Positions 1 through 7,727 of a DNA stretch of 64,000 bases are shown here, piece by piece. Position numbers and translations under genes: made by a program. A model generated the notes under the pieces. It was not told where the DNA came from. It did no database searches and was given only the letters and a program-made list of their open reading frames with translations. How positions within the stretch are numbered: the first letter of the stretch is position 1; every line of letters starts with the position of its first letter. Origin of the DNA: Bacteroidales bacterium (GTDB lineage: Bacteria > Bacteroidota > Bacteroidia > Bacteroidales > UBA1715); NCBI GenBank assembly GCA_016714605.1, contig JADKDL010000016.1:1-64000 (forward strand). Reading direction: 5' to 3'.

Positions 1-250
1 TAGCCTGTTTCGATTTTACAATTTCTGAAAAACAACAACTAAATAAAAAAGAAAGATATTGGTTCTTTTCTTCTTGCTCTATGAAATTATTTGTATTAAA
101 ATCAAAATCGGTTAAATTGATACCGATTATTTCGGAAGCGTACTGTAATTTACTATTGAAATCAACATTATTAATTTCCAGCACTTGCATTTCTTTGCCT
201 GTATATTTAAGCGTAAAAGCAGGAAAAACATGTGCTGTGTTTATATTCAT
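1..250 (-). CDS. FabD-like malonyl/acyl transferase, N-terminal part (cut by window edge)
   Basis: An open frame reads leftward from an ATG at 250 to the window edge without a stop, giving 83 residues beginning MNINTAHVFPAF. The opening resembles the N-terminus of FabD-type acyl-carrier-protein transacylases (hydrophobic strand followed by FP). The last visible segment, a helix ending SEIVKSKQA, would sit just before the nucleophile elbow (GHSxG), which lies outside the window. Only 48 bases separate it from the stop of the ACP gene to the right, so the two are co-transcribed. If the call is right it loads malonyl or another acyl group on the neighbouring ACP. Family membership rests on a short N-terminus and operon context and needs the rest of the gene. 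Confidence 0.45.
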   Translation of the reverse strand, partial: MNINTAHVFPAFTLKYTGKEMQVLEINNVDFNSKLQYASEIIGINLTDFDFNTNNFIEQEEKNQYLSFLFSCCFSEIVKSKQA

Positions 251-297
251 TAGTGATTAATTCGAAAAATAGTATTTTTTCTAGATGCCCAATTTGA

Positions 298-600
298 TTA
301 AATATTTACAATATTATTGCCATGCTCAATAATGAGTAGTTGCATTTTAATTAACTCACCTACAGTTCTTACCGGATTTTGTACGCTGTATTTACCTATT
401 GTTTTTAATTCAATATCAAGTTGATATTTCTTCTTAAAAATCTCAATAAGTTCTAAAAACATTAGAGAATCTCCGTCTAAATCATCAAAGATATTTGTAG
501 TGTCATTAATTTTTGATATATCCGTTTCGCACTCTTCAGCAAAAAAATCTAATACAATTTCTCTTACCTCATTTTTAATTGCTTCTGTTATCTCTGCCAT
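298..600 (-). CDS. Acyl carrier protein
   Basis: A 100-residue acidic, helical protein with the phosphopantetheine attachment motif GDSL at Ser45 (LDGDSLMFLEL), the hallmark of acyl carrier proteins. It is longer than FabF-system AcpP (about 78 residues) because of a C-terminal extension of about 15 residues. It would carry growing acyl or aryl-polyene intermediates as thioesters in the cytoplasm. It leads a leftward transcription unit with the FabD-like gene 48 bases downstream, and a TAnnTTTG promoter box lies 28-35 bases upstream of its ATG. It is a second ACP, distinct from the one at 17530, so each half of the locus has its own carrier. Confidence 0.9.
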   Translation of the reverse strand: MAEITEAIKNEVREIVLDFFAEECETDISKINDTTNIFDDLDGDSLMFLELIEIFKKKYQLDIELKTIGKYSVQNPVRTVGELIKMQLLIIEHGNNIVNI

Positions 601-627
601 AATTCTCTGTTAAACATTATTGATTTG

Positions 628-635
628 CAAAAATA
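628..635 (-). promoter_or_regulatory. Promoter -7 box (TAnnTTTG) for the ACP/FabD-like operon
   Basis: Read on the minus strand this is TATTTTTG, matching the Bacteroidetes sigma-ABfr -7 consensus TAnnTTTG. It lies about 30 bases upstream of the ACP start. Inference from sequence only. Confidence 0.45.
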
Positions 636-748
636 TAAAATTGAATGATAATAAACAATTTGATTGTGATATGTTGGAAAAATATTTTATAAGTGTGAGT
701 TGAAAATGTCACAAAATGGTTACTTGAATGTGAAATTTGAATTTGTTA

Positions 749-1309
749 TTAATTTTTGAGAGCTACTTTATCTATCAGAAAATAATCGTGTAGAGTTGGG
801 TCTACTGCAATTCGTTCATTAGTTTTTAAATTTTTAATTATTACAAAGTCATGATTTTTCCAAAATGGTGATGATAAATAATAGTGAACATTTTTTTCAA
901 AAACGTATAACTGTGCTACGTATGCTTTTGCAATCCAATCATTGTCTAAATTACTTTTTTTCAATAGAATATTACAGACAAGAGCGTAAAACTGTGCGTA
1001 TCCTACACAATTTGCTTTTTCTGATTTCAGTAATAAATTCGGATTGTTTTCTGCTTTACTTGTTGTGAAATTCAATTGTTTTGAAGTTACCAATAACGAT
1101 TTTTTTATTATCAATTCGATTGTATGTTCTTCAATATTTGACATTTGATTATTACAAAAAGCTACAAAATTGGTGTCAGGTTTATAAAACAACTTTCTTT
1201 CTTCTAAGGTTTTATATTCTAGAATGCTACTAACTATTGCATTGCGCATAAAGAATCCTGTTAATATAATTATTGCTAAGATTAGTACAATTGTTAATGT
1301 TTTTTTCAT
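749..1309 (-). CDS. Small membrane-anchored transglutaminase-like protein
   Basis: A 186-residue protein with one N-terminal hydrophobic segment (about residues 4-21), either an uncleaved anchor or a signal peptide. The remainder carries what looks like the papain/transglutaminase triad in the right order: Cys101 in NCVGYAQF, His153 in NHDFVII, and Asp170 in AVDPTLHD. The fold is used by proteases, peptide N-glycanases and acyl-transferring enzymes, so the reaction cannot be deduced. It stands alone between the ACP and a YiaA-like gene, on the same strand, with about 150 bases to the ACP. A role in processing an envelope-linked product of the neighbouring pathway is possible but is only inference. 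Confidence 0.6.
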   Translation of the reverse strand: MKKTLTIVLILAIIILTGFFMRNAIVSSILEYKTLEERKLFYKPDTNFVAFCNNQMSNIEEHTIELIIKKSLLVTSKQLNFTTSKAENNPNLLLKSEKANCVGYAQFYALVCNILLKKSNLDNDWIAKAYVAQLYVFEKNVHYYLSSPFWKNHDFVIIKNLKTNERIAVDPTLHDYFLIDKVALKN

Positions 1310-1466
1310 ATGCTCTTTATAATTGTAGCTCTTATTGCTTTTTGTAAAACAATTTTGCTTTGATAATTTTAATTGTTACTGTTGTTTATGTTAGATTAAT
1401 TTTAGTCGAGTTTATATAGATTTTTATTTATATAAAGAGCTTATTTTGAGTTTATATATGAATTTC

Positions 1467-1510
1467 AAAAAAATCAACCGCAAGATAAATTACACTTACG
1501 GTTGATTTTA
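1467..1510 (-). terminator. Rho-independent terminator after the YiaA-like gene
   Basis: Inverted repeat with arms at 1471-1484 and 1495-1508 (AATCAACCG...CGGTTGATT), followed on the minus strand by a run of seven T. It lies 24 bases beyond the stop of the leftward gene at 1534. Confidence 0.75.
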
Positions 1511-1533
1511 AATATAAAGATATTGTTTAAAAT

Positions 1534-1941
1534 TTAGTCTTCTTCTACTTTATTTTTATTATACTGATGAAGATCTCGGGTGTTTTTTTGAACTGCAATT
1601 CCCCCAAACAATGACAACAAAAAGGAAAACGCATAAAATCCTTTTTCACTTGGTAATAATGTTGAGTTCCAAAGCCCAACGGTCAATAGTACAATTGCTA
1701 AAATTGTTGAAAACCAACTTATTCCATAATAGAGATCTGTAACCGGTATTTTTTCTAACCTATCTCTTACTGTTTTTTGCACTGATACAACTGAAAATAA
1801 ACCATACATTAGAATTGTAAAATAATAACCTTTTTCATTCAACGCCATTTCTGCACGCGATAATCCAATTAAATAACCTGCCATTCCGGCTCCTAGAGCT
1901 ATCCATGAAGCTCCAATAAATGCATTTGAAGGTTTACTCAT
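1534..1941 (-). CDS. YiaA/YiaB-family inner membrane protein
   Basis: A 135-residue protein with four predicted membrane helices in two similar halves: residues about 7-27 and 39-55, then about 72-92 and 99-117. Each half ends in a related motif (SVQKTVRDR and AVQKNTRDL). This duplicated two-helix unit is the YiaA/YiaB domain. The family is found in the inner membrane and has no established function. The length is normal. A hairpin terminator follows it. It lies inside the acyl-biosynthesis region on the same strand but with long gaps on both sides, so it is probably an independent gene. Confidence 0.8.
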   Translation of the reverse strand: MSKPSNAFIGASWIALGAGMAGYLIGLSRAEMALNEKGYYFTILMYGLFSVVSVQKTVRDRLEKIPVTDLYYGISWFSTILAIVLLTVGLWNSTLLPSEKGFYAFSFLLSLFGGIAVQKNTRDLHQYNKNKVEED

Positions 1942-2215
1942 AATTTTGTTTGTTGATTAATAACTAATTTAAAATTATCATTCTTTATCGAACAAAGATT
2001 ATGCCTTTTATTAATTATTTATGATATTTATGTTTAGTTTTTTACTCCAATAACTAGGTTTATGAATGTTGATGTCTGATTATTATTAAATATGTTATAT
2101 TGTAATAATAATTTGGAGTGTTTTCCTCGTTTATTTAGCCTAGAAAGAGTTTTTTAAATCGCTCACCTCTATATGTTGGATTGTTTAAGGTGATAAATTG
2201 CTGCAGATTTATTAA
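1942..2215. other. Intergenic spacer, no gene
   Basis: AT-rich spacer between the ketosynthase stop and the YiaA-like start. I see no convincing ORF. On the minus strand a near-match to the Bacteroidetes -7 box (TAATCTTTG, spacer one base too long) lies about 60 bases upstream of the YiaA-like gene; I do not call it as a promoter. Confidence 0.5.
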
Positions 2216-3430
2216 CTATATCTTTTTGAAAACCAAGCAAGCATTATGACCTCCAAAAGCGAATGAATTTGATAGTGCTGCGGTTATTTTCAGTTCTCTG
2301 CTACCTTCGGGTATGTAGTCGAGAGTGAGCTCCGGATCGGGATTGGTGAGATTTATGGTTGGATGTACCATTTCTTGATGTACCGACATGGCTGTAATAG
2401 CTGCTTCTATTGCTCCGGCTGCACCTATAGTGTGCCCAAGCATAGATTTTGACGATGATATGGCAATATTCTTTGCATGCTGCTCAAAGGTCTTTTCTAT
2501 AGCCAATGTTTCGTACTTGTCGTTAAGTGTTGTCGAGGTGCCGTGTGCGTTTATGTAGTGTATGTTTTCTTTAGAAACGGAAGCGTGTTTCAAAGCTTTT
2601 TCCATTGTTTTTGCCATACCTTCACCATCGGTTTTGGGCGACATTATATTATATGCTTCACTGGTAAGTGCATATCCGGCAAGTTCGGCATAAATTTTTG
2701 CGTTTCTTTTTTTTGCAATCGATTCTTTTTCTAAAATAAGTATTCCGGCACCTTCTCCTATCACAAATCCGTCTCGGTCGGCAGAAAATGGGCGACTGGC
2801 GGTTTCTGGTGATTCGTTTCTTGTCGAGATTGCATAGAGTGCATTGAATCCTTTTATCTCTTCTGGGTTGATAATGGAATCGGCACCTCCAACGATAACC
2901 AAATCGGCTTGGTCTTGCTTAATAAGTTCATAACCTTGGGCTATGGCATAAGCAGATGATGCACATGCGGTTGCGATTGTATAATTTGGTCCTTCAAACC
3001 CAAATTCTAATGAAATCCATGCCGATAGAGCATTGTTCATTCCTTTGAGTATAGTGTTTTTTTCATCGGTTTCTTTTTCTATACTCGAATTGCCGGTATT
3101 CACTACTCCTAGAATTACAGCGCAACGTTCAGGCATATAGCTTTCTACTGGTATCTGATGTTTTTCAACGGCTTCTTTGGCACAGGTCAAACACATTCTT
3201 GATACTCTAGTCATTTGTTTGGCTATTCGTTTCTTTATATATTGAGAGGCATGGTCTTCAAAATTTTCAGGCAACTGCCCTGCAAAACGGGTTTCCAAAT
3301 CTTTTGGGTCAAACAATTGAATAGGTTTTATTCCGCTTTTCCCGGCAAGTAAATTTTGCCAACTAGTTTCAATATTTAAACCAAGAGCTGTAATTATATT
3401 TATTCCGGTAATTACAATTTTATCAGTCAT
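2216..3430 (-). CDS. FabF-type beta-ketoacyl-ACP synthase
   Basis: A 404-residue ketosynthase of normal FabF length. The catalytic triad is complete: Cys156 in TACASSA, His296 in NAHGTST, and His333 in MLGHTIGAAGA. It would elongate an ACP-bound acyl chain by decarboxylative Claisen condensation with malonyl-ACP. Because the active-site residue is Cys and not Ser, it is not a decarboxylase-type KS of a beta-branching cassette. It is 20 bases downstream of the 3-hydroxyacyl-CoA dehydrogenase gene and co-transcribed with it. It is one of three ketosynthases in the locus with an intact FabF-type triad. Confidence 0.93.
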   Translation of the reverse strand: MTDKIVITGINIITALGLNIETSWQNLLAGKSGIKPIQLFDPKDLETRFAGQLPENFEDHASQYIKKRIAKQMTRVSRMCLTCAKEAVEKHQIPVESYMPERCAVILGVVNTGNSSIEKETDEKNTILKGMNNALSAWISLEFGFEGPNYTIATACASSAYAIAQGYELIKQDQADLVIVGGADSIINPEEIKGFNALYAISTRNESPETASRPFSADRDGFVIGEGAGILILEKESIAKKRNAKIYAELAGYALTSEAYNIMSPKTDGEGMAKTMEKALKHASVSKENIHYINAHGTSTTLNDKYETLAIEKTFEQHAKNIAISSSKSMLGHTIGAAGAIEAAITAMSVHQEMVHPTINLTNPDPELTLDYIPEGSRELKITAALSNSFAFGGHNACLVFKKI

Positions 3431-3449
3431 GTTTTTGCTTCAAATAGGG

Positions 3450-4478
3450 TTAAATACCTGTACCATTATACTCTTCCAATGCAAAATGCAAATCTTTTTG
3501 GTTGCATTTATTCTCGGTTATGGTAGTTTCTATTGCATTATTGTAAGCTGCTTTTAATTGATGAATTATATATTCACTTATATCGGTATCTATTTCAATA
3601 TCTTTATTTTCTGAGCTAGAATCGGTGTTGTAATTATAAAAACCGCAGCCCGTTTTTATTCCAAGTTTTTGTTGATTATAAAGGCTTTGCAAATGGTCGC
3701 ATAGAATTTTATAATAGTGAGGATTGTCTATTGTAGGCATGTAATTCATTACCGAATGGTATAAAACATCTATGCCTATTTGATCCATGGTTTCAAATAC
3801 TCCCATTGGAAATAATTCTTTTCTTACCATAAAATCTAGCTGTGCATATGTTAGATTTTTTTCTTTAGCCAAGAAACATGCGGTAGCTTGTACTTTGAGC
3901 ATTATCTTGTTTAGAATGAAGGCATTGCTTTGATCTTGTAGCAAATAAAATTTATTGATTTTTATTAAAAATTGTTCTACAGTTTTTATTACATCTGTAT
4001 CGGTATTGTTGCTTACAATAAGCTCTACAATGTTTTTTAATTCAACAGGGTAGAAGAAGTGCAGTCCTATAACACTGTTCTTTACAGAGCAGCTACTACC
4101 AATTTCTGAAGGGCTTATTGAAGATGAATTTGAAGCGAATATGGTTGTTTTTTTTACAATAAAACTAAGTTTTCTGAAAAGGTCAATTTTTTCGTCTTTG
4201 TCTTCTTTTATACATTCTATAATTAAATCGGCTGTAGCAAGTGTGTGAATGTCAGCAGTTATAAGCTGATTTTCAATTCTGTATTTGAAGCTTTCCTGTG
4301 TGATTATATTGTTTTTAAGCTGTCTTTCTAGTTTGCGTTTGTTTTTTTCTTCAGCTTTTTCTGCATGAGATCTTCTATACCAAACTATTTTTATATTAAA
4401 GCTGCTCATATAGTTGAAAAGACTGGTACCCATTTTACCACCACCTATTATGCCTACTTTTTTTATTTCTTGCATCAT
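3450..4478 (-). CDS. 3-hydroxyacyl-CoA dehydrogenase family protein
   Basis: A 342-residue protein with a Rossmann NAD-binding motif GGGKMG near residues 12-17, then the family signature GLHFFYP near residue 140, whose His is the usual catalytic base, and a C-terminal dimerisation domain. The family interconverts 3-hydroxyacyl and 3-ketoacyl thioesters with NAD(H). With the ketosynthase and enoyl-CoA hydratases nearby it could supply the ketoreduction step for the leftward pathway, where no SDR-type ketoreductase is visible. Two ATGs are adjacent (4478 and 4475). It precedes the ketosynthase gene by 20 bases, and a promoter box lies 190 bases upstream. Confidence 0.88.
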   Translation of the reverse strand: MMQEIKKVGIIGGGKMGTSLFNYMSSFNIKIVWYRRSHAEKAEEKNKRKLERQLKNNIITQESFKYRIENQLITADIHTLATADLIIECIKEDKDEKIDLFRKLSFIVKKTTIFASNSSSISPSEIGSSCSVKNSVIGLHFFYPVELKNIVELIVSNNTDTDVIKTVEQFLIKINKFYLLQDQSNAFILNKIMLKVQATACFLAKEKNLTYAQLDFMVRKELFPMGVFETMDQIGIDVLYHSVMNYMPTIDNPHYYKILCDHLQSLYNQQKLGIKTGCGFYNYNTDSSSENKDIEIDTDISEYIIHQLKAAYNNAIETTITENKCNQKDLHFALEEYNGTGI

Positions 4479-4666
4479 ATTTTTGGTTATATCTCAAATT
4501 ATTAACCGATATAGATTCTAGTATAAAATCTAAATTGAAATTTATTTTTATAACTCCCTGTAAAAGTTTCTGATATGCAATAATATACAGCAACTGTTTC
4601 TGTACAGAGTTTTTTATAAATCAATTATTATACCTTAGTTCGTAAAACGAATTATTTCTTGCAATA

Positions 4667-4674
4667 CAAAACTA
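4667..4674 (-). promoter_or_regulatory. Promoter -7 box (TAnnTTTG) for the dehydrogenase-ketosynthase unit
   Basis: Read on the minus strand this is TAGTTTTG, an exact match to TAnnTTTG. It lies just past the stop of the KAS III-like gene and would give a leader of about 180 bases before the dehydrogenase ATG. Inference from sequence only. Confidence 0.4.
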
Positions 4675-4682
4675 CAAAAAAA

Positions 4683-5798
4683 TTAATAATATTCAAGACA
4701 AAAACCAGCTTGCATAAATTTACTTACTTCCGTTACAAAGCTTAGTACCAAATCGTGTTTGTTAAGTTTTTCTTCTCTCAATATTTTGTCAAGGCAAATA
4801 AATACCATTGGAGGCCCTGCATAGCCCATTGATGCTATTTTTGTGTATAGTGAATCTTTAGGAATATTAAGTTTTTCGCATTCTTCAATTACAAGTTCCG
4901 AAATATGTTTTGATGGGAAATTTACTTGAAAATATTTTATCTTTTGTGTGTTGATAGAGTAGGTATCAATCATACGTTTAAGACCTTTGTAGAAAACGGT
5001 ACCATCGGGTTCGTGGAAATGCTCACGCAAGTTTTCATTAAACATCTGAGCGAGATGATGGTAACCTAATTCAAATTCTTTTTGCGGATTCATCCAATAT
5101 GCCGGTCTTTTGTTGAGCATGGCCGGAGGTTTCAATCCGCCTACCGATTCGGTATGGGCACAGTTTACGAACAGCCCGCCCGATTTGTAGTCGTCTTGAG
5201 CTTGTAAAATTAGCGCACCTGCACCATCGCAAAGGAAATATCGGAGGAAGAGCTCTTCTTTTTTCACCAATGGCTGATTGTAATATTCAGCAACCAGTTC
5301 AGACGATGATATATTTGCCGATACAACAAGTGCTGTTTTGGCTCTGCCTAGTCTTATAAAATCATAAGCCACCAAGAAAGCTTTGTAAGCCGAAGTGCAA
5401 TTGGCATGTATAGAAATCTCGGCACAATGTTCTATGCCCAAAGCTTCCTGTATGCGCACCGAAGCGGTTGGCATTTGGTCTTGATGGGCACTGCCATATG
5501 CTATAAAATCTATGTCGGTTGGTTTTATGGCAGACATACTTATTGCTTTCTGGGCAGCTTTTACAGCCATGCTTATATTGTCGTCGGTAAAGGTTCTGGT
5601 TTCGGGGTCTATTGCATAGTGATAATATGAAACCTCAAGAAGTTCATTCATGATTTCTTTCATGCGCGCCATCCATTTTAGAGTTTTTTGGGGAGCATTG
5701 GTGAGTTCGCCTAAATAGTAATCTACCTCTTGTATGGTTACTGCTTTGCCGGGTAGATAAGAACCGCTGCCAATTATTTTTACCGGAACATTATTCAT
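4683..5798 (-). CDS. KAS III-like protein with altered catalytic residues
   Basis: A 371-residue member of the FabH/KAS III branch of the thiolase fold (start VKIIGSGSYLPG, later CDGAGALIL). The nucleophile is present as Cys134 in HANCTSA. The other two residues are not: the stretch that carries the catalytic His in FabH (PHQAN) here reads VNFPSKH, putting Asn293 at the His position, and the GN motif carrying the catalytic Asn reads GYAGPP, putting Tyr326 there. His298 is nearby but five residues out of register. KAS III relatives lacking the standard pair often transfer acyl groups to other acceptors instead of doing a decarboxylative condensation, so acyl transfer or a partner-dependent role is likely. 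It lies between the enoyl-CoA hydratase and dehydrogenase genes on the same strand. Confidence 0.8.
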   Translation of the reverse strand: MNNVPVKIIGSGSYLPGKAVTIQEVDYYLGELTNAPQKTLKWMARMKEIMNELLEVSYYHYAIDPETRTFTDDNISMAVKAAQKAISMSAIKPTDIDFIAYGSAHQDQMPTASVRIQEALGIEHCAEISIHANCTSAYKAFLVAYDFIRLGRAKTALVVSANISSSELVAEYYNQPLVKKEELFLRYFLCDGAGALILQAQDDYKSGGLFVNCAHTESVGGLKPPAMLNKRPAYWMNPQKEFELGYHHLAQMFNENLREHFHEPDGTVFYKGLKRMIDTYSINTQKIKYFQVNFPSKHISELVIEECEKLNIPKDSLYTKIASMGYAGPPMVFICLDKILREEKLNKHDLVLSFVTEVSKFMQAGFCLEYY

Positions 5799-5897
5799 CT
5801 GTGTGTTTTTTTTGACTGAAAGAATATTTATTCTTAAAGAAAATCATGGTTTAAATATTTGAAATAGAACTTTTTAATTCCGCCAACTCAATTTCTA

Positions 5898-6569
5898 TCA
5901 AGCGTTATCAATTGTATTTGAATTTATTCTTTTTAAATACTCTTTTTTGCGAATTACATTGTAATTATCAGGTAACGATTTTATAAAAAGGTGAGCTTGA
6001 TTTAGTAATTCATTTTTATTTGTAATGTAATCAATAATTCCTAATTCCAGTGCCTCTTCAGAAGAAACAGAATCGGCTTTAAGAATTAGTTCTAATGTTT
6101 TATATGTACCTACAAGTTTTTGAGTATTTACAATGCCACCAAGCCCTGGAATTACTCCAAATTCTGCCTCTGGTAAGCCAATAAGTGCAGAAGTACCGGC
6201 AAAGCGGAAATGAGCATTAAGAGCCAGTTCTGTTGCTGAGCCTAAGCAAACGCCAGTAATACAGGCAATTGTTGGTATTTGTAGGTTTCTAAATTGTTCA
6301 AAGACTGAGCTGTTTTTGGTTATTTCATCCGGGATTGTTTTGTTGTTTTTAAAAAGTCCGAAAAGCTCGTTAGTATCCGCACCTGAAGAAAAATGGCGAC
6401 CTTGTCCGCTTATTATTACACCTTTAATTGCTTTGTTTTCTGATATTTGAGCAATGCATTCGGCAAATTCCTCAAAAAAGGACATTTTTAGTTCGTTTTT
6501 TGGCGGATTATCTATTGTAATATTTGCAATAGAATCATTGATATGTATTTGTATAAGATTTTTATTCAC
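5898..6569 (-). CDS. Enoyl-CoA hydratase/isomerase family protein
   Basis: A 223-residue crotonase-fold protein. The two oxyanion-hole segments are visible (RHFSSGAD near residues 58-65 and GVCLGSATELAL near 105-116), followed by the segment LPEAEFGVIPG that holds the usual catalytic Glu region. It is shorter than a typical hydratase (about 260) at the C-terminus. The family hydrates, dehydrates, isomerises or decarboxylates acyl thioesters. It follows a second, frameshifted crotonase gene (6614-7339) on the same strand, 44 bases apart, so the pathway had a pair of such enzymes. Confidence 0.88.
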   Translation of the reverse strand: MNKNLIQIHINDSIANITIDNPPKNELKMSFFEEFAECIAQISENKAIKGVIISGQGRHFSSGADTNELFGLFKNNKTIPDEITKNSSVFEQFRNLQIPTIACITGVCLGSATELALNAHFRFAGTSALIGLPEAEFGVIPGLGGIVNTQKLVGTYKTLELILKADSVSSEEALELGIIDYITNKNELLNQAHLFIKSLPDNYNVIRKKEYLKRINSNTIDNA

Positions 6570-6613
6570 CTTATTTTTTTCTATAATTGGTCAAATAGTA
6601 CTCTATTAAATAT

Positions 6614-7339
6614 CTAATTATCTTCGCTTTCTATTTGTTTTGCCAGTTCACAAAACAGTTCTGTTTCTCGTTTAAGTGCAGCATCCATTGTAAGAGTCTC
6701 TGCATTTCTAATTGCTTCAACTACTGCATTCACTACACGTTTTGACCTGTTTTTAGTAATATTTTCAATAAATTGCAAACCTTTTTCTATAGTTTTTTTT
6801 GGTTCACAAATTTCATCTATGATTTTTAAATCAAAAGCAGTTTGAGCATCAATTATTTCACCTTTTTAGAATAAGCTCCAAGGCTTTTTTTTTTTTCCAA
6901 TGGCTGTGGTAAGTTTAACCGTGCCTGAGAGTCCGGGCATTAAGTTTGCCTGAGATTCTGGAAAGGCAAAAAGAGCTTTTGATGAAGCAAAACAAACATC
7001 GGAATTAAGCATAATTTCCATTCCGGCACCCATACAAACTCCTTCAACACAAGCAACTATAGGTATATTAAAAGATTGCATTGTTTGTAATAAATTCTTT
7101 CCTGCAGTTAATTCATCGGCCAAATTTCCAGTTCTGCTCATTTCGTGAATGGTACTTATATCTGCTCCGGCAGAAAAGTGTCTGCCTATTCCGCTTATAA
7201 TGATGGCAATACAATCATTACTTTGAACTGCATCTTCAAGTTCTTTTTGGGAAATAAATTCCGGTCTTGTAAGATAGTTTTGTGGTTGATTGTCGAGATA
7301 AATGCAGCAAATTTTGTTTTTTACAACAATACTATTCAT
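6614..7339 (-). pseudogene. Second enoyl-CoA hydratase/isomerase, broken by two homopolymer frameshifts
   Basis: The start at 7339 opens a crotonase-fold protein (RHFSAGAD and GVCMGAGMEIML oxyanion-hole segments, then FPESQANLMPG). Reading stops after 157 residues because of a run of twelve A (minus strand, 6885-6896). In another frame the family's C-terminus continues as ALELILK, a second shift falls in a run of five A (6863-6867), and the frame then runs GEIIDAQTAFDLKIID to a TAG at 6614-6616. One extra A in the first run and one fewer in the second restore a protein of about 241 residues. Both lesions sit in homopolymers, so sequencing error is as likely as real inactivation. The start overlaps the thioesterase stop by eight bases, which argues the gene was functional in the operon. 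Confidence 0.8.
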
Positions 7340-7727
7340 TTATGTATGGTTTTATTTCAATAGGAATATCCAAAGGAGACCGATTTGAATCTATAAATAC
7401 ACACTTAATACTAGCTTTTGCTATTTTTTTATTTGTGTCTTTGAGAAAGATATTTTGTTTGAAGATTATAAAAAACCCTTCTCTATACATGCTGGTTTCA
7501 ATATAGGCATTATTGAAAATTTTCAGTTCGTTTATGTATCTGATATTTGTTTCTACCACTACCAAAAAACTTTTGGTTACCTCAAAAATTTTTAGAAGTC
7601 CGGTCATGTTTACAATTTCCCAACGAGCTTGTTCTAAGTAGTTTATATACACCGCGTTGTTTACATGACCAAAAGAGTCAAGTTCATATCCTCTTACTTG
7701 AAAAGAGTAATTAAAAGTTTGTTCCAA
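7332..7727 (-). CDS. Acyl-CoA/acyl-ACP thioesterase, 4HBT hot-dog family
   Basis: A 131-residue single hot-dog protein with the 4-hydroxybenzoyl-CoA thioesterase signature ELDSFGHVNNAVYINYLEQAR-like: Asp17, His21 and Asn23/24 are in the expected places before the long central helix. It would release a finished acyl or aryl chain from CoA or ACP. Its start overlaps the end of the radical SAM gene by 17 bases and its end overlaps the following crotonase start, so translation of the three is coupled. A second thioesterase of the same family lies at 15212 in the rightward half. Confidence 0.88.
   Translation of the reverse strand: MEQTFNYSFQVRGYELDSFGHVNNAVYINYLEQARWEIVNMTGLLKIFEVTKSFLVVVETNIRYINELKIFNNAYIETSMYREGFFIIFKQNIFLKDTNKKIAKASIKCVFIDSNRSPLDIPIEIKPYINE

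Noticed and set aside
1942..2215. Promoter for the YiaA-like gene (TAATCTTTG on the minus strand)
   Set aside because: The spacer between TA and TTTG is one base longer than the consensus, and I cannot judge it without expression data.
298..7339. A classic beta-branching (HMG-CoA synthase) cassette
   Set aside because: The ketosynthase keeps its Cys (no Ser-type decarboxylase), and the thiolase-fold protein starts and reads like FabH, not HMG-CoA synthase. Kept only as a weak parallel in the findings.
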